Assembly: GCF_020523605.1 (NCBI RefSeq)
Contig: NZ_JAJAQI010000002.1
Span: 62,001-126,000 of the forward strand
Length of the DNA stretch: 64,000 bases
Source of the DNA: Roseicella aerolata
Lineage (GTDB): Bacteria; Pseudomonadota; Alphaproteobacteria; Acetobacterales; Acetobacteraceae
Direction of reading: 5' to 3'
In this document: one piece after another, positions 18,334 to 26,511 of the stretch
Layout: each line of letters opens with the position of its first letter
Position numbering within the stretch: the stretch's first letter is position 1
Notes under the pieces: model-generated
The model's input: the letters and a program-made list of their open reading frames with translations, nothing else
Told to the model about the DNA's origin: nothing
Databases searched by the model: none
Position numbers and translations under genes: made by a program

Positions 18334-18472
18334 ACGGGGCGGCCGGGGCCTGCCGCCGGTCGCGCTTCACCGCGCAAGCGGCGCGGGCATCCTGCTGGCA
18401 GGTCCCGGCGGAAACGGCCTATAAAGACAACAACCCATAGTTGCTGGATTCCAGGCCAGGAATTATCCAAGG

Positions 18473-18940
18473 ATGCGCAGCAGGCCTCGAGACGACGACT
18501 GGGACCAGGTCTGGGCAGAGTATGATCACACCGCAGCCCCGCCGCATGCCGTTCCGCCAGAACGACGCCGGTGGCGGGTCCCGCTCCGCGCCTCGCTCCG
18601 CCTCACCCTTCTCGCGCTGCCGATCCTCGCCCTCCCCGACCCAACCCGTCGCGCAGGACCAGTTGCCGCAGCGCGTGAACCGGCACGTATCGGGCTCCCA
18701 TTCTCCGCTGGAGGCCGAATTGCCGCCGCTGGCCCTTTCGGTCGGCCGCCTCGCCGCTGAGTCCGCCAGGGCAGCCTGCTGGGTGCAACAATTGCTGCCC
18801 CAATCCCCGCACCGGAGCGGGAATTGCGCGACGGAGGCGACCGCCCCCTAGATCGGATCGCGGATGGGATGTCCACCCGGGCGCCGGAAGCAGCGCTGCC
18901 GGCAATGACCATCGGCGGCTGGCATCCCGTTCCGGCCGCA
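18473..18940 (+). pseudogene. Decayed small membrane-anchored protein gene
   Basis: An ATG at 18473 opens MRSRPRDDDWDQVWAEYD, then a basic stretch and a hydrophobic helix (LRLTLLALPILALP). After about 18645 the third-position GC signal leaves this frame and moves to the frame at 18441 (about 18650-18800, stop at 18851). It returns near 18800 to the first frame (ERELRDGGDRPLDRIADGM). The first frame has a stop at 18758-18760. This pattern suggests two frameshifts in a former gene. No family is recognised. The remaining bases up to 19121 show nothing else convincing. Confidence 0.35.
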
Positions 18941-19121
18941 ATCCGTTGTGGACCGTGCGAGGCGGGTGGTGACGTGCGCCCGACCTCGCGGTCATGGCCG
19001 CGCCAGCCAATCACCCTCCGGCGCGGTTTGCTCCGGCGCCCCGGACCGGCACCAGCCCGGCGCGGGTTCCCATCCACGCTGCCCGTGCTTTACTCGCGAC
19101 GAGCAGCAAGGCGTTTCAGCG

Positions 19122-19628
19122 ATGACCGTCACCCGTCAGGAGTTCCGCGACGCCATGGCCCGGTTGGGCGCCGCGGTGAACATCATCACCACCGGCGGGC
19201 CGGCCGGGCGCGGCGGCTTCACCGCGAGCGCCGTCTGCAGCGTGACGGATGAGCCGCCGACGCTGCTGGTCTGCATGAATCGCGGCGCGACGGCAGCGTC
19301 GGCCATGAAGGCCAACGGCACGGTCTGCGTGAATGTGGTGGCGGCCGGACAGAAGGAGGCCGCGATGGTCTTCGCCGGCATGACCAAATGCAGCATGGAG
19401 GAGCGCTTCGACGCCGGCACCTGGCATACGCTCGCCACCGGCGCGCCGGTGCTGCAGGGCGCCGTCGCCTCCTTCGATTGCCGCATCGCCGAGATCGTCG
19501 AGAAGGGCACCCATCTGGTGGTGTTCGGGGAGGTGCAGGCGATCCGCCTCGGCAGCCAGCACGACCACGGGCTGATCTATTTCGGCCGCGACTACCACCC
19601 GGTGGGCGCGATGGTGGCGGGGCCCTGA
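19122..19628 (+). CDS. Flavin reductase domain protein
   Basis: 168 residues matching the flavin_reduct (HpaC/RutF-like) family, which reduces FMN or FAD with NAD(P)H and passes it to a monooxygenase. Key parts are AAVNIITTGGPAGRGGFTAS near the start, VTDEPPTLLVCMN, and the C-terminal LIYFGRDYHPVG. The start at 19122 gives the family length; the frame upstream to 18948 has poor composition. No oxygenase is directly adjacent. The acyl-CoA dehydrogenase-like flavoprotein at 31143-32360 or the luciferase-like protein at 47646-48917 could be clients, which is speculation. Confidence 0.9.
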   Translation: MTVTRQEFRDAMARLGAAVNIITTGGPAGRGGFTASAVCSVTDEPPTLLVCMNRGATAASAMKANGTVCVNVVAAGQKEAAMVFAGMTKCSMEERFDAGTWHTLATGAPVLQGAVASFDCRIAEIVEKGTHLVVFGEVQAIRLGSQHDHGLIYFGRDYHPVGAMVAGP

Positions 19629-19724
19629 CGTCCAAAGGCTGCCCGGCGTACAGGCCTCGCTGAGGGGCGGCGGTCGCCCGCTGCCGGTCCCGGCTGACGC
19701 GGCTGCACCCACGCAGCGGGCCGG

Positions 19725-21287
19725 TCACCACTCCCCATAGAACACCCCGGCCTTCTTATGGCTGTCGGTGCGCTGCTCCGCCTCCGCCCAGGTGATCGTC
19801 GTCCGCGACTTGAGCCGGGTGAACCAGGTCAGCAGCCGGTGCCGCATGGCGTCGCGCACCCCGACCAGCGTGCGATCGGCGCCGAGGTCGTGGAACTCCT
19901 CCGGGTCCTGCTGCAGGTCGAAGAGCTGCGGCCGGTAGCCGTCGGTCCAGTGGACGTATTTCCAGCGCGCCGTCCGCACCATCCAGGCCATGTGCTGCCC
20001 GGTCGGATGTCCCAGCCGCCGGCGGGCGCCGCGGAAGGTCCAGTCCAGCTCGCTGACCGCGAAGTCGCGCCACCCTTCCGGCGCCTCTCCCCGCAGCAGG
20101 GGCAGCAGCGACCGCCCCTCCACCACATGGCTGGCCGGGTCGCAGCCCAGCGCCTCCAGGATGGTCGGCACCACGTCCACCGCCTCCACCAGCCGCGCAT
20201 CCTCGCTGCCCCGCGTCGCATCCGCCGCCGGGCTCGGGTCGTAGACCAGGAAGGGCACCTTCTGGATGCAGTCGTGGAACAGCTCCTTCTCGCCCAGCCA
20301 GTGGTCGCCGAGATAGTCGCCGTGATCCGAGGTGAAGATCACCAGCGTGTCCTTCCAGCGGCCGAGCCGCTCCATCGCCTCCCAGACGCGCCCGAGATGG
20401 TCGTCCACCTGCCGGACCAACCCCTGATAGGCCGGGCGGACCGTGGCGACCGCCTCCTCTGACTGGAAGCTCTGCGCCACCTCCTCCTCCTGCCAGGCGC
20501 GGAAGACCGGGTGGGCGCCCGGGCCGCGCTCCTCCTCGTGCCGCCGAAGGGGCAGGCACTGCTCCGGCCCGTACATGGCGTGGTAAGGGGCCGGGGCGAT
20601 GTAGGGCCAATGCGGCTTCACATAGGACAGGTGCAGCACCCAGGGCGCGTCCCCTTCCCGCTGCATGAACTCGATGGCCCGGTCGGTGGTGTAGGCGGTC
20701 TCGCTGTGCTCCTCCCGCACCCGCGCCGGCAGGCGGGCATGGCGCATCTTCCAGCCCGAGCGCGGCACCCCGTCCGGCCCCTCCACCGCGATCACGTAAT
20801 CCGTCCAGGGGTCGCGGCTGTCATAGCCCCGGGCCCGCAGCCAATGGGCATAGGCGCTGTCCGGCTCCCCATGATGGCCGTCATGCCGGTCCACCAGGCG
20901 GAACCAGCCCTCCCGCAGCAGCGCCGTCAGGTCATGCTGGCCATCCAGTTGCAGGCGGCGCATCCCGGCCGCATCCGGCAGCACATGGGTCTTGCCGGCG
21001 AGCACGAGGGTCCGCCCGCTCTCGCGCAGATGCCAGCCCAGCGTTACCTCGCCGACCGAGAGCGGCACGCGGTTATGCGTGGCACCGTGGGAGGAGACGT
21101 AGCGGCCGGTATAGAAGGACATGCGGGAGGGGCCGCAGATGCCGCTCTGCACGAAGGCATTCGGGAAGCGGACGCCGCGCCGCGCCAGCGCGTCGATACT
21201 GGGCGTCTGCAGATAGGGATGCCCGGCGCAGGAGAGGTGGTCCCAGCGCAGCTGGTCGCACATGACGAACAACACGTTGCGGATCAC
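19725..21287 (-). CDS. Sulfatase / phosphonate monoester hydrolase family protein
   Basis: About 520 residues of the alkaline phosphatase superfamily. The formylglycine motif is at residue 51 (SGICGPSRMSFYTGRY, consensus CxPSR), where the cysteine is oxidised by a formylglycine-generating enzyme. Metal ligands appear in FVMCDQLRWDHL and in FTSDHGDYLGDHWLGEKELF. The GTG at 21287, with GGGAG upstream, is preferred over the ATG at 21320. There is no signal peptide, so it is probably cytoplasmic, as in phosphonate monoester hydrolases and choline-sulfatase-like enzymes. It is divergent from the DUF1796-like gene. Confidence 0.88.
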   Translation of the reverse strand: MIRNVLFVMCDQLRWDHLSCAGHPYLQTPSIDALARRGVRFPNAFVQSGICGPSRMSFYTGRYVSSHGATHNRVPLSVGEVTLGWHLRESGRTLVLAGKTHVLPDAAGMRRLQLDGQHDLTALLREGWFRLVDRHDGHHGEPDSAYAHWLRARGYDSRDPWTDYVIAVEGPDGVPRSGWKMRHARLPARVREEHSETAYTTDRAIEFMQREGDAPWVLHLSYVKPHWPYIAPAPYHAMYGPEQCLPLRRHEEERGPGAHPVFRAWQEEEVAQSFQSEEAVATVRPAYQGLVRQVDDHLGRVWEAMERLGRWKDTLVIFTSDHGDYLGDHWLGEKELFHDCIQKVPFLVYDPSPAADATRGSEDARLVEAVDVVPTILEALGCDPASHVVEGRSLLPLLRGEAPEGWRDFAVSELDWTFRGARRRLGHPTGQHMAWMVRTARWKYVHWTDGYRPQLFDLQQDPEEFHDLGADRTLVGVRDAMRHRLLTWFTRLKSRTTITWAEAEQRTDSHKKAGVFYGEW

Positions 21288-21358
21288 GGTCTTCTCCCGG
21301 CGAGTCGCGCGCGGCGGCACTCTGCCCGCGGCCGGCGCGGCTGGCGAGGCTGAGCGCG

Positions 21359-22423
21359 ATGGTGGCCACCGATGCGGCCGAGGCCGCGCTGCTCGCGGCG
21401 CATGACCTGGGGCGGATGCCGGCCATGCCGGCGCCGCTCGCCCAGTTGCTGGTCCGCCACGGGCAGGAAGCGGCGGAGCGCCGCTTCGCCGCCGCGGCGC
21501 TGAGCATGGCGGAGGCGGTGGAGATGATCGCCGCCCTTGCCGGGCAGATGCCGGACGAGGTCCTGGCCCCGGTTCGCGCCTGGGCGCTGGCGCGGCTGGA
21601 GCAGTACGGCGCGGTCGCCCTGCCCCCCTCGGTCCCGCGCGCCCTGCTGCGCGGCCTGACCGCAGAGGGCGCGGCCGGGCCCGAGACGGCGCTCGGCCGC
21701 GGCCGGGGCCGGCAGGCCTTCCGCGAGCAGGTCTGGACCGCCGGCCTGGCGCGGGTGCCGCTGCTGCCGCTCGGCCTCAACTGCCTGCCCTGGAACATGC
21801 CGGCGCGCTGGGGCTTCCGGAGCGTGCCGAACGCGATGGAGGCGTTCAACCCCTTCGCCCTGGCGGCGCACCAGTTGTCGGCGGTGCTGGCGGCGCTGGA
21901 GGAAGGCTGGGCCGGCTATGCCCCGCCCGGGCGGATCCGCGCCATCGCCACCCCAGGCGGCCAGCGCCTGTTCCTGCGGGAGGATGGTGGGGCGGTGTGG
22001 AACCATCATCTCGGCCCGGCCTGGGAGGCGGAGGGATTCGCCGCGCTGCGGCTCGACCTGGCCGTGCTGGCGCGGCGGTTCGAACGTGCGGCCTCCGCCC
22101 CGCGCGTTCCGCTGCGGGTCGCCTTCCTGGTGACGGAGCGGGAGGCCCCCGACACGGCGCTGGCGGAACGGCTGCTGGCGGCCTTTCAGCGTCGTGCGCG
22201 CGGCGGGCGCATCGGCCTCTTCCTGCTGCACATGCCGCCGGAGGGCGGGGCGATGCCGCCCGAGGCGCTCGGGCCCGACGCGGTCCTGCTGCAGGCCCCG
22301 CCGCCGCGCCCCGGCTACCAGTGGCACCTGCCCGCGCATTTCGATACGGCCGCAGGCTTCGCCTTCGAGTGGCGCATCATGCTGGCGCTGCACGATGCCC
22401 TGCTGGGCTGGGGGGCTGGCTGA
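21359..22423 (+). CDS. DUF1796-like protein (putative papain-like cysteine peptidase)
   Basis: 354 residues. Residues 1-110 are alanine-rich and helical and have no match I recognise. From about residue 135 the sequence LPLGLNCLPWNMPARWGFR, with N-A-M-E-A-F-NPFALAAHQL, resembles the start of DUF1796 domains (SLGxNCxxAxxLRRxGLRxxxxPFDW). A later FLREDGGAVWNHHLG matches the family's central aromatic/histidine region. DUF1796 is predicted papain-like, with the cysteine of the NC motif as candidate nucleophile and a histidine downstream. Such proteins often sit in surface polysaccharide loci. The assignment rests on motif shape only. Confidence 0.5.
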   Translation: MVATDAAEAALLAAHDLGRMPAMPAPLAQLLVRHGQEAAERRFAAAALSMAEAVEMIAALAGQMPDEVLAPVRAWALARLEQYGAVALPPSVPRALLRGLTAEGAAGPETALGRGRGRQAFREQVWTAGLARVPLLPLGLNCLPWNMPARWGFRSVPNAMEAFNPFALAAHQLSAVLAALEEGWAGYAPPGRIRAIATPGGQRLFLREDGGAVWNHHLGPAWEAEGFAALRLDLAVLARRFERAASAPRVPLRVAFLVTEREAPDTALAERLLAAFQRRARGGRIGLFLLHMPPEGGAMPPEALGPDAVLLQAPPPRPGYQWHLPAHFDTAAGFAFEWRIMLALHDALLGWGAG

Positions 22424-23184
22424 GCCTGCGCCTTGCGGATGGAGGTCGGGTCACCCGCCTGCGAGCCAGTTGTGGACTGCAAGCGGCGAAGCCGGACAGC
22501 ATGGCCGGCCGCCACCGCGCCCGGGACGGGGCATGCGGTATCGCACATGAGTGAACACCCGTTCCGACTTGGCAGTGCTAAATATGCACCACAGCCTGAA
22601 CCTATGCTGATTCATGTAAGATTGTGTTCCACTGGCTGGGGAAGATGCTCATGCCCCAATATGCTTTTGTGGATCCGACCAGCACTTCCATTCATGGCGT
22701 TTCTTCCGCAAGCGGGCGGATACGCGGCCTATGCCTGAGGCCAGGACGGAGCGGATCGGCCCGCCATCCCTGCCCAGGCTGCGACCAGTTCAGGTCACGC
22801 CGCGCCTGAGCGCGGCTGCGTGACAATATAGGTTTTCGTGTCCTTTGCCCCGGCCGGCCTGCCCCTGCGGCCTAGCCTTTGTGGACCGGTAGCGTCCGGC
22901 GCAGCGGCATGATGGGGACGGAGCAGACCTGACCGGAGGCGCGGCGGGGTGGAATGGCACCCCGTATGGTTCGGCTTCGGCCGGCTTGGCTCCCTGCAGG
23001 GCAGGAAGCGCCTGTCCTGCGCCAAGCCGACGGTCTTCGGACGTGCCCTTCATATGGCACGTGGCGCGATTCAGCGGCAGCGAGGAGGCGCTGCGGACAA
23101 CCGCCCACGATCCGACGACGAACCACCCATCTCGTCTCGATCGCGCGCCAAGTAAGAATTTGAATCACAAAGGAGGATACCGTC
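22424..23184 (+). other. Long non-coding region upstream of the RTX gene
   Basis: 760 bases without a convincing gene. 22550-22720 is clearly poorer in GC than the surroundings (for example GCTAAATATGCACC and CCAATATGCTTTTGTGG), which marks either a regulatory region or imported DNA. An inverted repeat lies at 22794-22824. Short frames here lack ribosome sites and GC-rich third positions. The RTX ribosome site AAAGGAGGA is at 23169-23177. The region probably holds the RTX promoter, which I cannot place exactly. Confidence 0.45.
22794..22824. repeat. Inverted repeat, possible operator or attenuator
   Basis: GTCACG-CCGCGC (22794-22805) pairs with GCGCGG-CTG-CGTGAC (22810-22824), with one 3-base bulge and a CTGA loop. 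It is followed directly by AATATAGG. It could be a regulator site for the RTX gene or a stem in its leader. Confidence 0.35.
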
Positions 23185-25017
23185 ATGGCTGATATCTTCG
23201 GCAACAACGGCAACAACACGCTGACCGGCGGCAACGCCGATGACAGGATTTTCGGTTTCGCTGGCAATGATGTCCTGAACGGCGGCAACGGCAACGACAT
23301 GCTGTTCGGCGGCGCCGGGAATGATACGCTGAACGGCGGCAACGGCAATGACACCCTGTTCGGTGAAGCGGGCAATGACAGCCTGAATGGTGGGAATGGC
23401 GACGACTCGCTGTTTGGCGGGGCCGGCAACGACACCCTGAACGGCGATAACGGCAATGACACGCTGCGTGGCGAGGCCGGGAACGACAGGTTGAACGGCG
23501 GTAACGGCAACGACTCGCTGTTGGGTGGTGCCGGCAACGACACCCTCGACGGGGGCAACGGGAATGACACGCTGCTGGGCGAGGCCGGCAACGACAGCCT
23601 GAACGGCGGCAACGGCGAGGATTCGCTGGTCGGTGGTACCGGTAGCGATACCGTGAATGGCGGCAATGGCGACGATACCATCGTCTGGAACAACGGCGAC
23701 GGTTCCGATACCGTCGATGGCGGCAACGGCACCGATACGCAGGTCGTGAACGGCGCCGCGGCCGGCGATGTCTTCACCGTGGCAAGGGTGGGTACAGGGC
23801 CGACGGTCCAGTTCGATCGCACGAATCTTGGCAACTTCCGGCTCACCCTCGACAGCGTCGAGCGCCTGACGGTGAATGGCCTGGGCGGCGATGACCGCCT
23901 GACCATCGGCAACCTGGCCGCCACCGCCCTCGGCCTCGTCACCTTCAATGGCGGCGCGGGCAATGACACGCTCGATGGCAGCGGCACCGCGGTGCGGATC
24001 GTTGCGAATGGCGGCGACGGCAACGATTTCCTGAGCGGCGGCAGTGGTAACGACTCCCTGAATGGAGATAACGGCAACGACGTCCTGGCCGGTGGCCGCG
24101 GTGCCGATACCGTCAATGGCGGAAACGGCGACGACATCATCGTCTGGAACAACGGCGACGGCTCCGATACCGTCAGCGGCGGTGCCGGCTCCGACACCCA
24201 GGTGGTGAACGGCTCCACTACGGATGGCGACTTCTTCACCGTCCGCAACGACGGCGGCAAGGTCGATTTCGACCGCGTCAACCTGGGCAACTTCCAGCTG
24301 ACCCTGGATACGGTCGAGCGGCTGACGGTGAATGGCGGCGGCGGCGGTGACCGGCTGGTGGTCCAGAACAATCTTGCGCCCACGGGCCTCACAAGCCTCG
24401 TCTTCAATGGCGGCGAGGGCGATGACACACTGAATGGCAACGGCACCACCACGCCGATCCTGGCCAATGGCGGCAATGGCAACGACCTGCTGACCGGCGG
24501 CAACGGCAACGATACGCTGAACGGGGATAACGGCAACGATACCCTGAACGGCGGCGCCGGGGCCGACTCCCTGAGCGGCGGGGCCGGCAATGATGTGCTG
24601 AACGGTGGCACCGGCAATGATGTGCTGATCGGCGGCCTTGGCCGCGATACGCTGAATGGCGGCCTTGGAAACGATATCTACCGCTACAACTCGGTTGCCG
24701 AATCGCCGACCGGGGTCGCGAACCGCGATGTGATCCAGGGCTTCGGTGACTCGGTCCTCAACAATGACCGCATCGACCTCTCGGCCATCGATGCGCGGCC
24801 GCTCACTCCCTTCGTCAACGACGCCTTCACCTTCATCGGCACCAGTGCCTTCAGCGCGCCGGGCCAGGTGCGGGCGATCAATGTGGGGAATGACAAGCTG
24901 ATCCAGGTCAACACGGTCGGCTTCGGGTTCTTCCCCTTCGGCAACCCGCCGGAGATGGAGATCCTGCTCGCGGGCGGTGCCAACCTGACGATCGGTGCGG
25001 ACGACTTCATCCTGTAG
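23185..25017 (+). CDS. RTX calcium-binding protein, all-repeat
   Basis: 610 residues built almost entirely of glycine- and aspartate-rich nonapeptides (GGxGxDxLx, as GGNGNDTLFGEAGND), which fold into Ca2+-binding parallel beta rolls outside the cell. Residues about 1-153 are continuous repeats. Two consecutive 153-residue units follow, each holding a non-RTX insert (FTV...FDR.NLGNF.LTLD.VERLTVNG). The C terminus (DVIQGFGD...NDRIDLSAIDARPL, then LTIGADDFIL) is like serralysin-type type I secretion signals. No protease, lipase or toxin domain is present. The start has AAAGGAGGA nine bases upstream. Secretion would need a type I ABC/HlyD pair, not found in this window. A surface, matrix or S-layer-like role is possible. 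Confidence 0.9.
   Translation: MADIFGNNGNNTLTGGNADDRIFGFAGNDVLNGGNGNDMLFGGAGNDTLNGGNGNDTLFGEAGNDSLNGGNGDDSLFGGAGNDTLNGDNGNDTLRGEAGNDRLNGGNGNDSLLGGAGNDTLDGGNGNDTLLGEAGNDSLNGGNGEDSLVGGTGSDTVNGGNGDDTIVWNNGDGSDTVDGGNGTDTQVVNGAAAGDVFTVARVGTGPTVQFDRTNLGNFRLTLDSVERLTVNGLGGDDRLTIGNLAATALGLVTFNGGAGNDTLDGSGTAVRIVANGGDGNDFLSGGSGNDSLNGDNGNDVLAGGRGADTVNGGNGDDIIVWNNGDGSDTVSGGAGSDTQVVNGSTTDGDFFTVRNDGGKVDFDRVNLGNFQLTLDTVERLTVNGGGGGDRLVVQNNLAPTGLTSLVFNGGEGDDTLNGNGTTTPILANGGNGNDLLTGGNGNDTLNGDNGNDTLNGGAGADSLSGGAGNDVLNGGTGNDVLIGGLGRDTLNGGLGNDIYRYNSVAESPTGVANRDVIQGFGDSVLNNDRIDLSAIDARPLTPFVNDAFTFIGTSAFSAPGQVRAINVGNDKLIQVNTVGFGFFPFGNPPEMEILLAGGANLTIGADDFIL
23647..24564 (+). repeat. Tandem 459-bp duplication inside the RTX gene
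   Basis: Two in-frame units, 23647-24105 and 24106-24564, begin GATACCGT(G/C)AATGGCGG and share the order DDxIVWNNGDGSDTV, TQVVNG, FDR, NLGNF, LTLD, VERLTVNG, then nonapeptides. Identity is visible but partial, so the duplication is not recent. The third unit start is at 24565 (GACTCCCTGAGCGG) in the same register. Confidence 0.75.
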
Positions 25018-25053
25018 ACGGCGGCAGGCCCTCGCTGGCCCGCCCCCGCCCTG

Positions 25054-25084
25054 GCCGCCGGGAAAGTTTCCCGGCGGCTTTCTT
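25054..25084 (+). terminator. Rho-independent terminator of the RTX gene
   Basis: GCCGCCGGGAAA (25054-25065) pairs with TTTCCCGGCGGC (25067-25078), in practice with a small AAGTT-type loop, and TTTCTT follows. It lies 37 bases after the RTX stop. Confidence 0.85.
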
Positions 25085-25114
25085 ACCCGCGCCCTGCGGC
25101 CGGCCCGGAATTGC

Positions 25115-25148
25115 GAAGGGCCCCGGTGGTTGCCCACCGAGGCCCTTC
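25115..25148. terminator. Second hairpin between the RTX gene and the liv operon end
   Basis: GAAGGGCC-CCGGTGG pairs with CCACCG-A-GGCCCTTC, one mismatch, with a short loop. It stands between the convergent RTX and micro-ORF/liv transcripts and may terminate the minus-strand one, although no strong T run follows. Confidence 0.45.
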
Positions 25149-25180
25149 CATTGGTCAGAGGCGTTGCCGCCCCGCCTGGC

Positions 25181-25258
25181 TCAGGAAGCCATCCCCGCAG
25201 TGGCGGGAACGATGATCCAGGCCGCGGCCGCGGCGATAGCCTGAGAACAATGAGACAC
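25181..25258 (-). CDS. Candidate 25-residue membrane micro-protein with an ideal Shine-Dalgarno
   Basis: GTG start at 25258, stop at 25181. The peptide is MSHCSQAIAAAAAWIIVPAT followed by AGMAS, with one hydrophobic segment of about 17 residues and one cysteine. What makes it stand out is the ribosome site: GAAAGGAGGTGATCCA on the minus strand, fully complementary to the 3' end of 16S rRNA, seven bases before the GTG. It lies 67 bases after the binding-protein gene of the liv operon, on the same strand. I recognise no family. It may be expressed from the operon mRNA as a small membrane protein, or the site may act as a ribosome-binding leader. Expression is unproven. Confidence 0.45.
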   Translation of the reverse strand: MSHCSQAIAAAAAWIIVPATAGMAS

Positions 25259-25325
25259 TGGATCACCTCCTTTCGGTTGTTGACGACTGGGCCGAAGATG
25301 CGCACTCAGCAGGGGGAATACAACC

Positions 25326-26438
25326 CTACATCTCGCTGTAGGCGCCGTTCTTCCACACGTAGAACACATAGTCCGGAACGGTGACATCGCCCTTGCGGTC
25401 GAAGCTGATCTCGCCCAGCACGGTCTGCCACGGGCCCTGGGTCTTCATCGCCTCGGCGATGCGCTTCGGGTCGAGGCTGTTCACCTTGGCCGCCGCCTGC
25501 GCCCAGATCTGGATCGCGGCATAGGTGTAGAGGACATAGCCCTCCGGATCGATGTTCTTGGCGCGGAAGCGCTGCACCACCTCGGCCGCGCTCGCGCGCT
25601 TGCGCGGGTCGCTGCTGAAGGTCATCAGCGTGCCTTCGCCCGCGGCGCCGGTGATCTGCCAGAACTCGTTCGTCACCAGCGCGTCGCCGCCGATGAGCGT
25701 GAGGTTCATCCCCTGCTCCTTCGCCTGGCGGAGGATGAGGCCGGCCTCGGTATGGTAGCCGCCGACATAGACCACGTCGATCGCGGCGCCCTTGAGTCGG
25801 GAGACGAGGGCATTGTAGTCGCGCTCGCCCGGCGTGTAGGCGGCGTAAAGCGTCTCCTGCGTCCCGGCGGCGTTCAGCGCCTTCTTGGTCTCGTCCGCCA
25901 AGCCCTTCCCATAGGCCGAGTTGTCGTGGAGGATCGCGACCTTCTTGCCCTTGAAATTATCCGCGATGTAGCGGCCGGCGACCTGGCCCTGCTGGTCGTC
26001 CCGGCCGCAGGTGCGGAAGGTGTTCCAGCCGCCCTCATCGGTGAAGCGCGGATTGGTCGAGGCCGGGCTGATCTGCAGCACGCCTTCCTCGGCATAGACC
26101 TTGGAGGCGGGAATGGAGCTGCCCGAGCAGAAATGCCCGGCCACGAAGCGCACGCCGCGGCTCGAGAGCTGGTTGGCGACCGAGACGGCCTGGCGCGGGT
26201 CGCAGGCATCGTCGCCGATCTCGAGCACGAGCTGGCGGCCCATCACGCCGCCGCGGGCATTGATATCGGCCACCGCCTGCTCGGCGCCGGCGCGCATCTG
26301 GCTGCCAAAGGCGGCATACTGGCCGGTCATCGGCCCGGCGGTGGCAATGCGTATCGGGCCGGTATTCCCTTGCGCCCAGGCACCGGTCGAGGTGGTGACG
26401 GCCAGCACCGCCCCCAGCATCAGCCTTCTGCTCAGCAT
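25326..26438 (-). CDS. Branched-chain amino acid-type ABC transporter substrate-binding protein
   Basis: About 370 residues of the LivJ/Peripla_BP_6 family, secreted by a signal peptide (MLSRRLMLGAVLAVTTSTGAWA). The mature start is IRIATAGPMTGQYAAFGSQM, the ligand cleft includes GHFCSGSSIPASKVY, and AAYTPGERDYNALVSRLK is typical. An ATG at 26438 with GGGGAGA upstream is chosen; the longer frame to 26540 lacks a signal. It is the fifth gene of the livH-livM-livG-livF operon, 74 bases after livF. Related proteins bind leucine, isoleucine, valine, amides or short carboxylates; the ligand is not predictable here. Confidence 0.92.
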   Translation of the reverse strand: MLSRRLMLGAVLAVTTSTGAWAQGNTGPIRIATAGPMTGQYAAFGSQMRAGAEQAVADINARGGVMGRQLVLEIGDDACDPRQAVSVANQLSSRGVRFVAGHFCSGSSIPASKVYAEEGVLQISPASTNPRFTDEGGWNTFRTCGRDDQQGQVAGRYIADNFKGKKVAILHDNSAYGKGLADETKKALNAAGTQETLYAAYTPGERDYNALVSRLKGAAIDVVYVGGYHTEAGLILRQAKEQGMNLTLIGGDALVTNEFWQITGAAGEGTLMTFSSDPRKRASAAEVVQRFRAKNIDPEGYVLYTYAAIQIWAQAAAKVNSLDPKRIAEAMKTQGPWQTVLGEISFDRKGDVTVPDYVFYVWKNGAYSEM

Positions 26439-26511
26439 CCCTGTTTCTCCCCGAGTCGCCCGGCGCGGCGCGCCGGCCGTTGCGGACTGTAAGCGGCCCG
26501 CCCGGCCCCTG

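Noticed and set aside
22433-22809. Short frames in the AT-richer leader of the RTX gene
   Set aside because: They lack ribosome sites and coding third-position bias, and match no family.
23185-25017. Possible CRISPR array from the regular repeats
   Set aside because: Repeats are in frame every 27 bases, encode RTX nonapeptides, vary in sequence and have no unique spacers.
25258-25274. 17 bases identical to the 3' end of 16S rRNA on the plus strand (CTGGATCACCTCCTTTC)
   Set aside because: The sequence just before it does not match 16S rRNA, so this is not an rRNA fragment. It is the complement of the strong Shine-Dalgarno sequence on the other strand.
23071-25305. Very long open frame on the minus strand (744 residues) antisense to the RTX gene, and a second one at 22872-24617
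   Set aside because: The frames are open only because RTX repeat codons (GGC, AAC, GAT and similar) give few stops on the other strand. The product is a monotonous repeat of V, I, A, Q with no domain.
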